Below, piece after piece: positions 35,130-43,476 of a stretch of DNA of 64,000 nt. The DNA is from Natronoarchaeum rubrum. Its GTDB lineage: Archaea; Halobacteriota; Halobacteria; Halobacteriales; Natronoarchaeaceae. Each line of letters starts with the position of its first letter. The stretch's first letter is position 1. The stretch spans positions 248,001-312,000 of the forward strand of contig NZ_JANHDP010000005.1 in assembly GCF_024494695.1 (NCBI RefSeq), given 5' to 3'. Below the pieces are notes generated by a model, which was given only the letters and a program-made list of their open reading frames with translations, searched no databases and was not told the DNA's origin. The translations under genes were made by a program, and so were the position numbers.

Positions 35130-35402
35130 GTGACAGAACGCGTTCGGCTCGACGACTGGAACGCGGTGAGCGACGAGCTGCGCCGGTTCGGCGAGTCCGG
35201 CGACGTTACCGTCGACGACGATCGGCTCCGGATCGATTTCGGATCCGCACGCGTCGAGGTATCGCGGGACGGGAGCGTGAAGACGGGGATGCCGCTCCAC
35301 GACTTCGAGCGCGAGGGCGCGGCGGAACTCGTCGTGGACCACGACGCCGGGACGCTCACGATCGACGGCGACGGCGTGACCTACACGTTCAGGCGCCCGT
35401 AG
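35130..35402 (+). CDS. Small hypothetical beta-rich protein
   Basis: A 90-residue soluble acidic protein starting at GTG (MTERVRLDDWNAVSDELRRF). The alternating pattern VTVDDDRLRIDFGSARVEVS ... AAELVVDHDAGTLTIDGDGVTYTF suggests a compact beta sandwich. The function is unknown. A TATA-like TATTAG at about 35099-35105 supports leaderless transcription. It is 30 bp upstream of the HPP-USP gene in the same direction. Confidence 0.7.
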   Translation: MTERVRLDDWNAVSDELRRFGESGDVTVDDDRLRIDFGSARVEVSRDGSVKTGMPLHDFEREGAAELVVDHDAGTLTIDGDGVTYTFRRP

Positions 35403-35432
35403 CTTTACTGTGAGCCTCTCGCTACTGAACGT

Positions 35433-36932
35433 ATGCGTGACAGGTTGCTGACCCGCCCTCGTGCGGGCGTCCGGTGGCTTCGCCGACGCCTCCGACGAGC
35501 GATTCGCGGGGGACGCCTCCGTCTCGAGGAGACGACCACCCTCGTGCACGTCTCCATCCTGCTCTTCGTCCCGGTGGTGGTCGGACTGCTCACGTACCTC
35601 TCGACGCGGCTGGACTACCTCTCCTTTTTCCTGTTCCCGCCGCTGGCCGCCGGGACGTACGCGCTGTTCGCGAACCCCGAGCACGAGGCCGCCTCGCCCG
35701 TCCGGTTCGTCGCGGGATTGACCGCGGGCGCCGTCTGCGCGTGGATCGCGGTCGGAGTGGCGGTGTTCGTCGTCTACCCGGACCAGCCGGCGTCGGCGAT
35801 CGAGGCCGACGCTCCTGGCGCCGCTTTCGCGGTGTTCCTCACGGGTGTCGTCACGTGGGCGCTGGATATCGAGGAGGCCGCCGCGTTCTCGACGGCGCTG
35901 CTCGGCCTGCTGGTCGACCCCGCCAGACAGACATCCTTCGTCGCGAGCGTCGTCGTCAGTTCGAGTCTCGTCGCCGTCGTCTTCGCGGTCTGGCGACAGC
36001 GATTCTACAAACAGCGCGCGCGCTACCTCTACGAGTCCACTACGGGCGCCGATCACGTGCTCGTCCCGATCCGCGGCGATCCCGTCGAGGCGACGACCAT
36101 GATCGCGGGGCGGATCGCCGCCGCCCACGACGCCGGGAAAGTCGTCCTGCTGGACGTGGTCGAAGAGGATTCGATCGCGACCGCGGAGCGAGCGCTCCTC
36201 GGGAACGGCGCCGACGCCGAGACCGACGCAGGCGGCGCCGACGCCGAGACCGACGCAGGCGGCACCGACGCCGAGACCGACGCGGGCGGGGACGGGGCAG
36301 TGTCGGCGCTCGAAGCGACGGTCGCAGACTTAGAGCAGTTGGCCGACCGGGTCGAGACCGTCCTCGACGTCCCCTGCGACGTGATCGTCGCCTCGAGCGG
36401 CGGGTCGCCGGCGACGACGGTGCGGCGGATCGCCGACGAGGCCAACTGCGATCTGATCGCCGCCCCCTACGAGACCGAGGACGGCGACGTGACGCCGTAC
36501 GTCGAGCGCCTGCTGGCGGCGCGGATGGACGTCCTCGTCCACCGATCCTGCGACGGCCGAACCGACTGGCGGCAGATCACGGTGCCCGTCAGGCGCGCCG
36601 GCGACACCGCCCACGCCATGATCGACTTCGCCTGCCGACTCGCCGGGGAGACCGGCCGCGTGAGCGTCGCCCACTGTATCGACTCCGAGGCCAGTCGGCG
36701 CACGGCCGACCAGATGCTGGCGAACCTCGCCGAGACGCCCGACTACGACATCGAGACGCGCGTTCCGAAGGCGTCGATCGAGAGCTTCCTCCGGCAGGTC
36801 GCGCCCGCGACCGATCTCGTCGTCGTCGGTGCGAGCCGCGACCGCAGCACCGCCTCCCGGCTGGTGTCGCCGCCGACCTTCGAGCGCATCGACGATCTCG
36901 ACACCGACCTCGCGATCGTGGCCCACCGGTGA
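35433..36932 (+). CDS. HPP-family membrane protein fused to UspA-like domains
   Basis: A 499-residue fusion. The N-terminal part (about 35-200) has four or five membrane helices, including LDYLSFFLFPPLAAGTYALF, the HPP-family core. HPP proteins have been linked to nitrite transport in plants and cyanobacteria. The C-terminus contains two universal-stress-protein-like domains (about 208-375 and 380-499). The second has LVVVGASRDRSTASRL, close to the UspA nucleotide signature. Between the first USP strands lies a tandem repeat of about 9 residues, three copies of (G/A/T)DAETDAGG. A direct role beside nirK in nitrite handling is a guess. Confidence 0.88.
   Translation: MRDRLLTRPRAGVRWLRRRLRRAIRGGRLRLEETTTLVHVSILLFVPVVVGLLTYLSTRLDYLSFFLFPPLAAGTYALFANPEHEAASPVRFVAGLTAGAVCAWIAVGVAVFVVYPDQPASAIEADAPGAAFAVFLTGVVTWALDIEEAAAFSTALLGLLVDPARQTSFVASVVVSSSLVAVVFAVWRQRFYKQRARYLYESTTGADHVLVPIRGDPVEATTMIAGRIAAAHDAGKVVLLDVVEEDSIATAERALLGNGADAETDAGGADAETDAGGTDAETDAGGDGAVSALEATVADLEQLADRVETVLDVPCDVIVASSGGSPATTVRRIADEANCDLIAAPYETEDGDVTPYVERLLAARMDVLVHRSCDGRTDWRQITVPVRRAGDTAHAMIDFACRLAGETGRVSVAHCIDSEASRRTADQMLANLAETPDYDIETRVPKASIESFLRQVAPATDLVVVGASRDRSTASRLVSPPTFERIDDLDTDLAIVAHR
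36208..36291 (+). repeat. Three tandem 27-bp in-frame repeats
   Basis: The 27-bp unit begins gccgacgccgagaccgacgc and is repeated three times with small changes, encoding ADAETDAGG-type units. It sits inside the HPP-USP gene and keeps the frame, so copy number could vary without inactivating the protein. Confidence 0.8.
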
Positions 36933-37021
36933 GCGACCTCTCGACGGCGGCGCGGCTCCGAGCGAGTTCTCGGACGGACGAAACCGGTCATCGTGCGTGA
37001 GTGGAGAAGATTCCTCCGGCG

Positions 37022-37267
37022 TCAGTCGGAGGAGGACGTCAACTCGACTGTTTCTTTTCCTTTCACCGTGATATCGTACCCGCAACACTCGAAGTCGATG
37101 CACAGGTCGTCGTCGGACCCTTCCACGAGTGAATCGAGGGCGTCTGGATCGATAGCTTCGTAGAGCGGTGAGAGTTCGGTCGGTTCGGCGTCTTCGGCGT
37201 CAGCGACGGTGCCAACTACCCGTTCACTGGCGGATGCTGTGCTCCGATGGGAGGTCGGTTGTGTCAT
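37022..37267 (-). CDS. Stand-alone HalOD1 output-domain protein
   Basis: An 81-residue protein whose core reads ELSPLYEAIDPDALDSLV and then DFECCGYDITVKG, the HalOD1 (haloarchaeal output domain) pattern. This domain usually ends signal-transduction proteins; here it is alone with no receiver or PAS domain. A Cys pair (CC) precedes the conserved GY. It diverges from the Bat-type regulator at 37588. The intervening 320 bp (37268-37587) is relatively AT-rich and shows no other gene. Confidence 0.8.
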   Translation of the reverse strand: MTQPTSHRSTASASERVVGTVADAEDAEPTELSPLYEAIDPDALDSLVEGSDDDLCIDFECCGYDITVKGKETVELTSSSD

Positions 37268-37587
37268 TGCGACTATCTACCGGACTAGTGGTGCCGATCA
37301 CTCAAATATACACGGGAGAACTCGGTTGTATTCGAGCGAACTATTCAGGTGGCAAAATTTGAACGTGCCTCAGTGCCCGACGCCGCAGTTTCGTTGCTAT
37401 TCACTCGCGATTCCGAAGATCCGGAACGCTCCGGGCGGACTGCGGCACGCCCGGCCGGATCCGGGGAACGGGCATCTCGGTTCGCTGCGTTTCCGAGGGC
37501 CTCTCTATCGTGTTCTCCCTCGCGAGCGACGACGCGCGACTCGTCTCGCTTCGACCCATATATCCGTGCCGTCGCGTACCGTCGGCT

Positions 37588-38274
37588 ATGGGCCTCGTGG
37601 CGGAGTTCGACATCCCCTGTGAACACCTGCCGGCCGTCGGCGCCGCGGCGTCGGTTCCGTCGGCGACGGTGGTGCTCGAACTGCAGTTCAACCACGGGGA
37701 CCGCCCGGTGTTTCTGCTCACCGTCACCGGCGGTTCGCGGGACGAGATCGAGGCGGCCATCGCCGACGCCGACGACCTGACCGACTGCACGCTGGTCGGA
37801 CGAGCCGGCGACACCCGCCGATATCAGGCGATTCCGGCGTTCAGTCTGGAAGAACAGCTCGGCCCACACCTCGACGACCTCTCGGGGCTGACGGCGCTCG
37901 CCACGGCCGACGCGATCATCGAACGCATCGAGGTCACCCCGGACGGCTGGACCCAGACCGGCTGGTTCGCCGACCGGGCGACGTTCGACGAGTTCCGGAC
38001 GTTCTGGCAGCGCAACTCCGGGTTCCGCCTGCGACGGCTCACTCGGGACGGGGCGCCCGAACCGCCCGGCGACGGGCTGACCGATCGTCAGGACGAGGCG
38101 CTGCGGACGGCGTACGAGCTGGGCTACTTCGACGTTCCCCGCGGCGCCTCGCTGGAGGACGTCGCGGCGGAACTCGGCGTCTCGGCGTCGTCGGTCTCCG
38201 AGCGCCTGCGCCGCGCCCAGACCCGACTCGTCGAGGAGACGGTCGCCCCGACCTGGCCGCCGCTGCTCGACTGA
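37588..38274 (+). CDS. Bacterio-opsin-activator-type helix-turn-helix regulator
   Basis: A 228-residue regulator of the haloarchaeal Bat/HTH_10 family. The N-terminal beta domain (MGLVAEFDIPCEHLPAVGAA, about 1-155) is the ligand-like Bat domain. The C-terminal HTH_10 module (LTDRQDEALRTAYELGYFDVPR and SLEDVAAELGVSASSVSERL) is at about 165-220. The start at 37588 is fixed by a TATA box (catatat, about 37557-37563) 26-30 nt upstream. Targets are unknown; it diverges from the HalOD1 gene. Confidence 0.9.
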   Translation: MGLVAEFDIPCEHLPAVGAAASVPSATVVLELQFNHGDRPVFLLTVTGGSRDEIEAAIADADDLTDCTLVGRAGDTRRYQAIPAFSLEEQLGPHLDDLSGLTALATADAIIERIEVTPDGWTQTGWFADRATFDEFRTFWQRNSGFRLRRLTRDGAPEPPGDGLTDRQDEALRTAYELGYFDVPRGASLEDVAAELGVSASSVSERLRRAQTRLVEETVAPTWPPLLD

Positions 38275-38364
38275 ACCGGTCGTCCGGTCGCGGCGTTCAC
38301 TTAAAATGCCGGACGATTGAGAGACAGCCCTACCCGGACCTCCGGCCAATGGGTGTACCCAGCG

Positions 38365-39162
38365 ATGCAAACAGTGACCTCCGACCACGGAACGAGCATC
38401 GAGTACGAACGACGCGGCGACGGTCGACCGCTGATCTTGCTCCACGGCGGGATGGCGCCCCGGCAGTACTGGGAGCCGGTGGTTCCCCACTTCGAGGAGT
38501 ACGCCCCGATCGTCCCGCAGCGTCCCGGGTTCGGCACCTGTCTCGACGATCCGGGCGAGACCGGCCCCGACGACGTGGTCGACCGCGAGGCGGAGTACGT
38601 GCGCGCGCTCGTCGACGCCGTGGACGGGGCGCCGATCCTGCTGGGTCACTCCTTCGGCGCGCTTACCGCGTTCGAGGCCGCGACCGACGCGGCGGTCGAA
38701 GCGGTCGTCGGCTACGAACCCGCCGTCCTCCCCGAGAACTATCGCGAGCAGGCGGATCTCGCCGACCGGATGCAGGCGCTCATCGACGACGGCGATCGCC
38801 GCGAGGCCGTGAAACGCTACGTCGAGCAGGTGCTCCATCCGGGTGGGATCGACGATCTCGACGCCTGGCTGTCGGAGTGGCCGGTCTGGCCGGCCTGCGT
38901 CGACCTCGCCGAGGAAGTCGTCCGGATGAACCGCGCCGTCGAGCGCTATCGGCTTCCCGGTCGGCTGGACGTCGACGCACCTGCGCTCGTACTGACCGGC
39001 ACTGACGGCCCGGGCTTCCTCCGCGAGAGCGCTCGCGCCGTCCACGAGGCGCTTCCGCACAGTCGTTTCGTCGAGTTCGACGGCGTCAGTCACAGCGGTC
39101 CCGCCGAAGCGCCGGACGCGGTCGCGGCGGAAATCGACGCGTTCCTGCAGCCCCGACGATAG
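38365..39162 (+). CDS. Alpha/beta hydrolase
   Basis: A 265-residue alpha/beta hydrolase fold enzyme. The oxyanion-hole strand is LILLHGGM (about residues 22-29). The nucleophile elbow is LLGHSFGAL, with Ser as nucleophile, and the catalytic His is in FDGVSHSGPAE near the end. A substrate cannot be named; the set of motifs fits esterases and C-C or haloalkane-type hydrolases. The ATG at 38365 is chosen over an upstream TTG, because a TATA-like cttaaaat at about 38299-38306 gives a short leader. Confidence 0.85.
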   Translation: MQTVTSDHGTSIEYERRGDGRPLILLHGGMAPRQYWEPVVPHFEEYAPIVPQRPGFGTCLDDPGETGPDDVVDREAEYVRALVDAVDGAPILLGHSFGALTAFEAATDAAVEAVVGYEPAVLPENYREQADLADRMQALIDDGDRREAVKRYVEQVLHPGGIDDLDAWLSEWPVWPACVDLAEEVVRMNRAVERYRLPGRLDVDAPALVLTGTDGPGFLRESARAVHEALPHSRFVEFDGVSHSGPAEAPDAVAAEIDAFLQPRR

Positions 39163-39216
39163 GCGTCGGCCGTCGCAGGATTGTCCCAGCCGTCGCGGGA
39201 ACCCGCGGTCGTCGCC

Positions 39217-39268
39217 GGACCCAAACGGCTACGGCCGCCGTGCAGGACCCAAACGGCTACGGCCGCCG
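39217..39268. repeat. 24-bp direct repeat upstream of tspO
   Basis: Two identical 24-bp copies, 39217-39240 and 39245-39268, spaced 28 bp start to start. Both begin ggacccaaacggctacgg. The second copy ends 17 bp before the GTG start of the TspO-like gene at 39286, so the pair occupies its promoter. Confidence 0.8.
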
Positions 39269-39285
39269 CGACCGAAACCGCACGT

Positions 39286-39795
39286 GTGAGTCACTCCGAA
39301 CCGACGGGCCGCTCCGGCCTCGCCGACCTCGACGCCCGAGACCTGCTCGTTCTCGCGGGATTCGTCGTCGGCGTCAACGCCGTCGGCGCGGCGCCCTCGC
39401 TCGTCGCGGGCGCGGACACCTCGTGGATCGACGAGCCGTGGTTCTTCCCGCCGACGATCGCATTTCCGGTCGTCTGGACGCTGTTGTTCACGCTCATGGG
39501 CGTCGCGCTCTTTCTCGTCTGGCGTCAGGGCGCGGGTCGGCGAGCCGTCAAAATCGCGCTGGGCGCCTTCGGCGTCCAGATGGCGCTGAACGTCGCGTGG
39601 ACGCCGGCGTTTTTCGGGTTGCAGGCGCCGGGACTCGGGCTGGCGATCATCCTCGCGCTCTGGGTCGCCATCGTCGCGACGATCGTGGCGTTCGACCGCG
39701 TGGATCGCCGGGCGGCGGCGCTGCTGGTGCCCTATCTGGCGTGGGTGACGTTCGCGGCGGTGCTGAACTACGCTATCTGGCGCGCGGCGGGGTGA
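39286..39795 (+). CDS. TspO/MBR-family membrane protein
   Basis: A 169-residue five-helix membrane protein of the tryptophan-rich sensory/peripheral benzodiazepine receptor family, which binds tetrapyrroles and sterol-like ligands. The family segments are clear: PPTIAFPVVWTLLFTLMGVA, NVAWTPAFFGLQAPGLGL and LAWVTFAAVLNYAIWR. I place the start at the GTG of VSHSEPTGRSGL; the DNA upstream includes a repeated element and lacks coding character. No heme genes are adjacent. Confidence 0.88.
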   Translation: MSHSEPTGRSGLADLDARDLLVLAGFVVGVNAVGAAPSLVAGADTSWIDEPWFFPPTIAFPVVWTLLFTLMGVALFLVWRQGAGRRAVKIALGAFGVQMALNVAWTPAFFGLQAPGLGLAIILALWVAIVATIVAFDRVDRRAAALLVPYLAWVTFAAVLNYAIWRAAG

Positions 39796-39810
39796 GCGCG
39801 GCGCCGCGTC

Positions 39811-40053
39811 TCAGTCGCGGATCGTGAGGACGCCGGCGTTGACCGTGACGTCGCTGGCGCCTTCGGGGACGGGGAACTCGAACTGTCGGTCGCCGATCAC
39901 GACGATCGCCGTGTCGCCCACGACGTCGACCGTCGCGTCGGCGTCGGTCGGCCCGAAGTCCACCGCGATTTCGCCGCCGTCGTGATCGCGTTCGGTGACC
40001 AGAATCTGCTCGTCGCGTCCGGCGACGTCTTCGAGTTCTGGAGGCATTTCCAT
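39811..40053 (-). CDS. Small Hsp20-like / DUF7127-type protein
   Basis: An 80-residue soluble protein starting MEMPPELEDVAGRDEQILV. The C-terminal half has the alternating strands DVVGDTAIVVIGDRQFEFPVP and VTVNAGVLTIRD. The last motif resembles the small-heat-shock NGVLTI strand, and the family I associate with it is DUF7127 (from memory). It converges with tspO and lies just downstream of rfcS on the same strand. A second in-frame ATG at 40047 is a possible start. Confidence 0.75.
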   Translation of the reverse strand: MEMPPELEDVAGRDEQILVTERDHDGGEIAVDFGPTDADATVDVVGDTAIVVIGDRQFEFPVPEGASDVTVNAGVLTIRD

Positions 40054-40181
40054 ACCAATGTGGAGGGGCTCGACGCGGATGAACCCCGCGCGAAAAGGCG
40101 CCGGCGCCGCACGACCGTCTCCTCGTCCGCGCTACTGATCGCCCGCCTCCTCGCGAGCGCAGCGAGTGAGGTCGGAGCGTT

Positions 40182-41165
40182 CTACTCTCCGGTTTCCAGC
40201 GCGAGTGACGCCAGCATCGCCTCTAACTGGACGCGCTCGTTGGCGCCCTCGGTGATGCGGTAGTCGGCCTCGCCGACGCGGTCCATCAGGTGCACCGCGG
40301 CGTCGTCGTCGATGTCCAGATCCCACACCGACCGGTGGAGCTGGTCGATCACGTCGCCGCCGGCGATCCCCTTGTCGACGAGCAGCTCGCGGAGCTTCGA
40401 GCGCGCCGCGACGAAGTCACCGTCGATGGCGGTCTGGATCATCTCCTCGACCTCCTCGGGGCGGGCGGTGGAGGTGATCTTGAACACGGTCTCCTCGTCG
40501 ACCGTCTCGCCCATCACCGCGGCGGCCTGCAGGGCGTTGATCGCTTTGCGCATGTCGCCGTCGGCGGCGTAGGCCAGCGCGTCGACGCCGTCCTGCGTGA
40601 GGTCGATCCCCTCCTCGGCGGCGATCTTGCGCACCTGCTTCTCGACGGCGTCGTCGCCCAGCGGCGCGAACCGAAAGACGGCACAGCGAGACTGGATCGG
40701 GTCGATGATCTGACTGGAGTAGTTACACGAGAGAATAAAGCGCGTGTTCGAGGAGAACTGCTCCATCGTCCGGCGCAGCGCCGACTGGGCGTCGCTGGTC
40801 AGCGCGTCGGCCTCGTCGAGGAAGATGACGCGGTAGTCGTACTCGCCGAAGCTCGATCGGGCGAACTCCTTGATCCGGCCGCGGACGACGTCGATCCCGC
40901 GCTGGTCGGAGGCGTTGAGTTCGAGGAAGTTCTGCTCCCAGTCGTCGCCGTAGATCTCGCGGGCGATGGCCGTGGCAGCTGTCGTTTTCCCGATACCCGC
41001 CTCGCCTGCGAACAAGAGGTTCGGCAGATCGTCGCGGGCGATGTAGCTCTGCAAGCGCTCGGTGATTCCCTCCTGGCCGACGATCTCCTCCAGAGTCCGG
41101 GGCCGATATTTCTCGGTCCAGACGTCCTGTCTGCCCCCCGCCGGCTGGCCCTCTGCGTCGCTCAT
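40182..41165 (-). CDS. rfcS: Replication factor C small subunit
   Basis: A 327-residue AAA+ subunit of the clamp loader that opens PCNA and loads it at primer ends. Walker A is GEAGIGKTT (54-62), the Walker B DEAD is at 117-120 (FLDEADAL), and the arginine-finger SRC is at 159-161 (QSRCAVF). The N-terminus [18 protein letters not shown] is diagnostic. No intein interrupts it. The start ATG at 41165 is supported by the TATA-like ATTTTATC (41190-41197) about 25-32 nt upstream. Confidence 0.97.
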   Translation of the reverse strand: MSDAEGQPAGGRQDVWTEKYRPRTLEEIVGQEGITERLQSYIARDDLPNLLFAGEAGIGKTTAATAIAREIYGDDWEQNFLELNASDQRGIDVVRGRIKEFARSSFGEYDYRVIFLDEADALTSDAQSALRRTMEQFSSNTRFILSCNYSSQIIDPIQSRCAVFRFAPLGDDAVEKQVRKIAAEEGIDLTQDGVDALAYAADGDMRKAINALQAAAVMGETVDEETVFKITSTARPEEVEEMIQTAIDGDFVAARSKLRELLVDKGIAGGDVIDQLHRSVWDLDIDDDAAVHLMDRVGEADYRITEGANERVQLEAMLASLALETGE

Positions 41166-41189
41166 ACGTTGCCCCAGTCCCCTCACGGT

Positions 41190-41197
41190 GATAAAAT
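41190..41197 (-). promoter_or_regulatory. TATA box of rfcS
   Basis: ATTTTATC on the minus strand, 25-32 nt upstream of the rfcS ATG; expected leaderless mRNA. Confidence 0.55.
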
Positions 41198-41303
41198 CCC
41201 CGAGTGCGATCCTCGGCGTCGACGCCCCGGCGGCCGGTCGGCGGCGAAGTCGATCCAGCGCGCGTCTCGTACGCTTTTGGCCGCATCCGTCGTAGCGATC
41301 CAC

Positions 41304-41864
41304 ATGGTAGTTCCGGTGGGGTACGTGGCGCTGGCGACTGCGGCGAGTCTGCCGGCGCCGCTCGACGCCGTGGCCGGGCTCGCGAACTGGGTGCCCGCAC
41401 CCGTCGCCAGCGCGGCGGGCGCCGCGGCGGCGTACTACCTCGTCGGCGCGCTCGCGCTGACGCTCTGGCCCGAGTTCTCGCGGACGGCCGCGCGGACGGT
41501 CGTCCGCCGCCCGGCGCGCGCGCTGGTTTCGGGGCTCCTCCTGATGCTCGCGGTGTCGGCGATCTCGGTCGGCGCGTTCGCCGTACTGTGGATCGCCGGC
41601 CCCTTCGTCGTGTTCGCGCTGGTGTGGCTCCCGCTGGCGCTGCTGGCGCTCGTGTACGTCACGGTCGGCGTCATCGGCGGCGTGCTATCGCTCGCGGGCG
41701 TCGAGAGCCCCTACGTCGCGCTGGCGATCGGCGGCGTCGTCCCCGCCGCGCTCTCGTGGCTCCCGCGCGACGCCGTGCTCGACCTGCTGTTTCTGGGGGT
41801 GCTGACGCTGGGGAGCGGCGCGATGCTGTGGTCGCTCTGGCATCGCCGACGGACTGCTGCGTGA
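41304..41864 (+). CDS. Polytopic membrane protein of unknown function
   Basis: A 186-residue membrane protein starting [20 protein letters not shown]. About five helices are visible; Ala/Val/Leu dominate and almost no polar residue lies inside them. A basic half-turn ([12 protein letters not shown]) follows the second helix, and the last charged tail is LWHRRRTAA. There is no recognised motif. It diverges from rfcS with 138 bp between start codons. Confidence 0.7.
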   Translation: MVVPVGYVALATAASLPAPLDAVAGLANWVPAPVASAAGAAAAYYLVGALALTLWPEFSRTAARTVVRRPARALVSGLLLMLAVSAISVGAFAVLWIAGPFVVFALVWLPLALLALVYVTVGVIGGVLSLAGVESPYVALAIGGVVPAALSWLPRDAVLDLLFLGVLTLGSGAMLWSLWHRRRTAA

Positions 41865-42147
41865 GCTGATCGGTACGATCGTTTTCCGGTCGCTTCGGTC
41901 GGTCTCGACCGTGATTCCTCGAAGCCTCGGCCCGCTCGCGGCCGTACGGGTGCGGTGGCGCGCGCTGTCGAGTCCTTGTGACGAGACAGCGCCGCGCGAG
42001 GGACGAGCGAGCGGTAGCGAGCGAGTCGGTTGGGGAGGACGAGGCTACTGTTCGGGTGAGGAATGAAAGGGGTCGCCGCGCTCGATCCGGTGAAGCGACG
42101 CAAGGACCGCAGCCGAAGGCGAGGACCGCAGCGAGCAGCAACCGGTC

Positions 42148-42238
42148 GAGCGGGGCGGGGGCTTTCAGGAAGTTCGCAGTCGTAGCTGCTGTTCAAGAGA
42201 GCGGGGCGGGGGCTTTCAGGAAGTTCGCAGTCGTAGCT
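42148..42238. repeat. Pair of 40-bp direct repeats
   Basis: Copies at 42148-42187 and 42199-42238 are identical over 40 bp, 51 bp apart start to start, and contain the run gctttcaggaagttcgcagt. Read on the minus strand they would encode a repeated CELPESPRPA peptide. The 443-bp gap from 41865 to 42307 also holds several GAGCGAGC-like short repeats. It contains no gene I can support. Confidence 0.85.
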
Positions 42239-42307
42239 ACCGCTTGAGAGAGCGCAGGCCATCACAGACGCGACACGCTCAAGCACCTCCCGCGACAACC
42301 CGAACCC

Positions 42308-42505
42308 ATGCAGGTCACGGTGGACGTCAAGGGCGAGGACACCCACGAGGTCGACGCCGAGGAGCCCACGTACGCCGATCTCCTCGCGGCCGTCGATCTC
42401 AGTCCGCACGAGGCGTCGGTGCTGGTCGACGGCAGTCCCGTCCCCGAAGACCAGCCCGTCGAGACCGATCGGGTGACGGTGCTGCGATTGATCAAGGGCG
42501 GATAG
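42308..42505 (+). CDS. samp2: Small archaeal modifier protein SAMP2
   Basis: A 65-residue beta-grasp (ubiquitin-like) protein: MQVTVDVKGEDTHEVDAE, then DLSPHEASVLVDGSPVPEDQ and the end LRLIKGG. The exposed C-terminal Gly-Gly is what E1-like UbaA activates. In Haloferax this protein is conjugated to lysines and also carries sulfur for tRNA thiolation. Length and end match SAMP2, not the larger SAMP1. No ubaA gene lies in the window. It sits just after the 40-bp repeats. Confidence 0.95.
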   Translation: MQVTVDVKGEDTHEVDAEEPTYADLLAAVDLSPHEASVLVDGSPVPEDQPVETDRVTVLRLIKGG

Positions 42506-42561
42506 TCTCCGCCCGAAGTAGTATAGAAGCGTTGAAATTACAAGCGGGCGAACAGCCGACG

Positions 42562-43452
42562 ATGGACCTCGACGACCTGTCCGTCGGTAGTGGCGCCACG
42601 ACGACGACCGAGGGCCGCACGATCGCCTACCGCGAGTACGGCGACCCCGACGGCGATCCCGTGCTCTTCCATCACGGAACGCCGGGGTCGCGGATCCTCC
42701 CGGCGGCGTTCCACGAGACGGCTCGCGAGGCCTCGATCAGACTCCTCGCACCGGACCGCCCCGGACAGGGCCGGTCGGACCCCGCGCCCGACGCCGACGC
42801 GCTGGACTGGGCCGACGACGCCGCCGCGGTGGCGGACGACGCCGGCGTCGATCGCTTCGCCGTCCTCGGGTTCTCCGGCGGCGGCCGGTTCGCGCTCGCG
42901 TGCGCCCACGAGCACCCGGATCGGGTGACGCGAGTCGCGACCGTCGCCGCGGACGGCCCGCCGGACGCGCCGACGGACGGAGTAGGTCTGCAGAATCGAT
43001 TTCTCGACGTTCTCGCTCGCCGGGCGCCGCCGCTGCTCGGGCTGCTGTTCGCACTTCAGGCGCGGACCGCCGACCGGACGGAGGCCGAGGACGCGCTCGA
43101 TCTACTCACCGACGCCGATCCCGAGACACTGGACGCCCGGATCGGCGACCGCCCGATCGGCCCCCTCGTAGCGCTCGACCTGCGCGAGGCGTTCCGGCAG
43201 GGCCACGACGGCATCTACCGCGAGTTCCGGGCCAGCGCTCGCGACTGGTCGTTCGATCTCGCCGACGTGGAGCCGTCCGTTCGGCTCTGGCACGGCGCCG
43301 ACGACCAGAACGTCTCGCCGGCGACCGCCGAGTACCTCGCGACGCGGCTGCCCGACGCCGAAGCGTCGGTGCTCTCCGACGAAGATCACCTCTCGGCGCT
43401 ACTGGCGTGCCACGAATCGGCGCTCACGTGGTTGGCGGAGCCGCTCCGGTAG
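42562..43452 (+). CDS. Alpha/beta hydrolase
   Basis: A 296-residue alpha/beta hydrolase. The oxyanion loop is FHHGTPGSRILP, and the nucleophile elbow is VLGFSGGGRFAL with Ser as nucleophile. The acid Asp is likely in LWHGADDQNVSP, and the base His in SDEDHLSALL. The function is unknown; the set of loops resembles proline iminopeptidase or epoxide-hydrolase relatives. The ATG at 42562 is supported by a TATA-like agtatag near 42517-42523. It is unrelated to the hydrolase at 38365 apart from the fold. Confidence 0.85.
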   Translation: MDLDDLSVGSGATTTTEGRTIAYREYGDPDGDPVLFHHGTPGSRILPAAFHETAREASIRLLAPDRPGQGRSDPAPDADALDWADDAAAVADDAGVDRFAVLGFSGGGRFALACAHEHPDRVTRVATVAADGPPDAPTDGVGLQNRFLDVLARRAPPLLGLLFALQARTADRTEAEDALDLLTDADPETLDARIGDRPIGPLVALDLREAFRQGHDGIYREFRASARDWSFDLADVEPSVRLWHGADDQNVSPATAEYLATRLPDAEASVLSDEDHLSALLACHESALTWLAEPLR

Positions 43453-43476
43453 TTCCACCGAGCCGCGCCGATCGCC

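Noticed and set aside
42148..42238. CRISPR array
   Set aside because: There are only two repeats of 40 bp with an 11-bp spacer, and no cas genes or further spacers.
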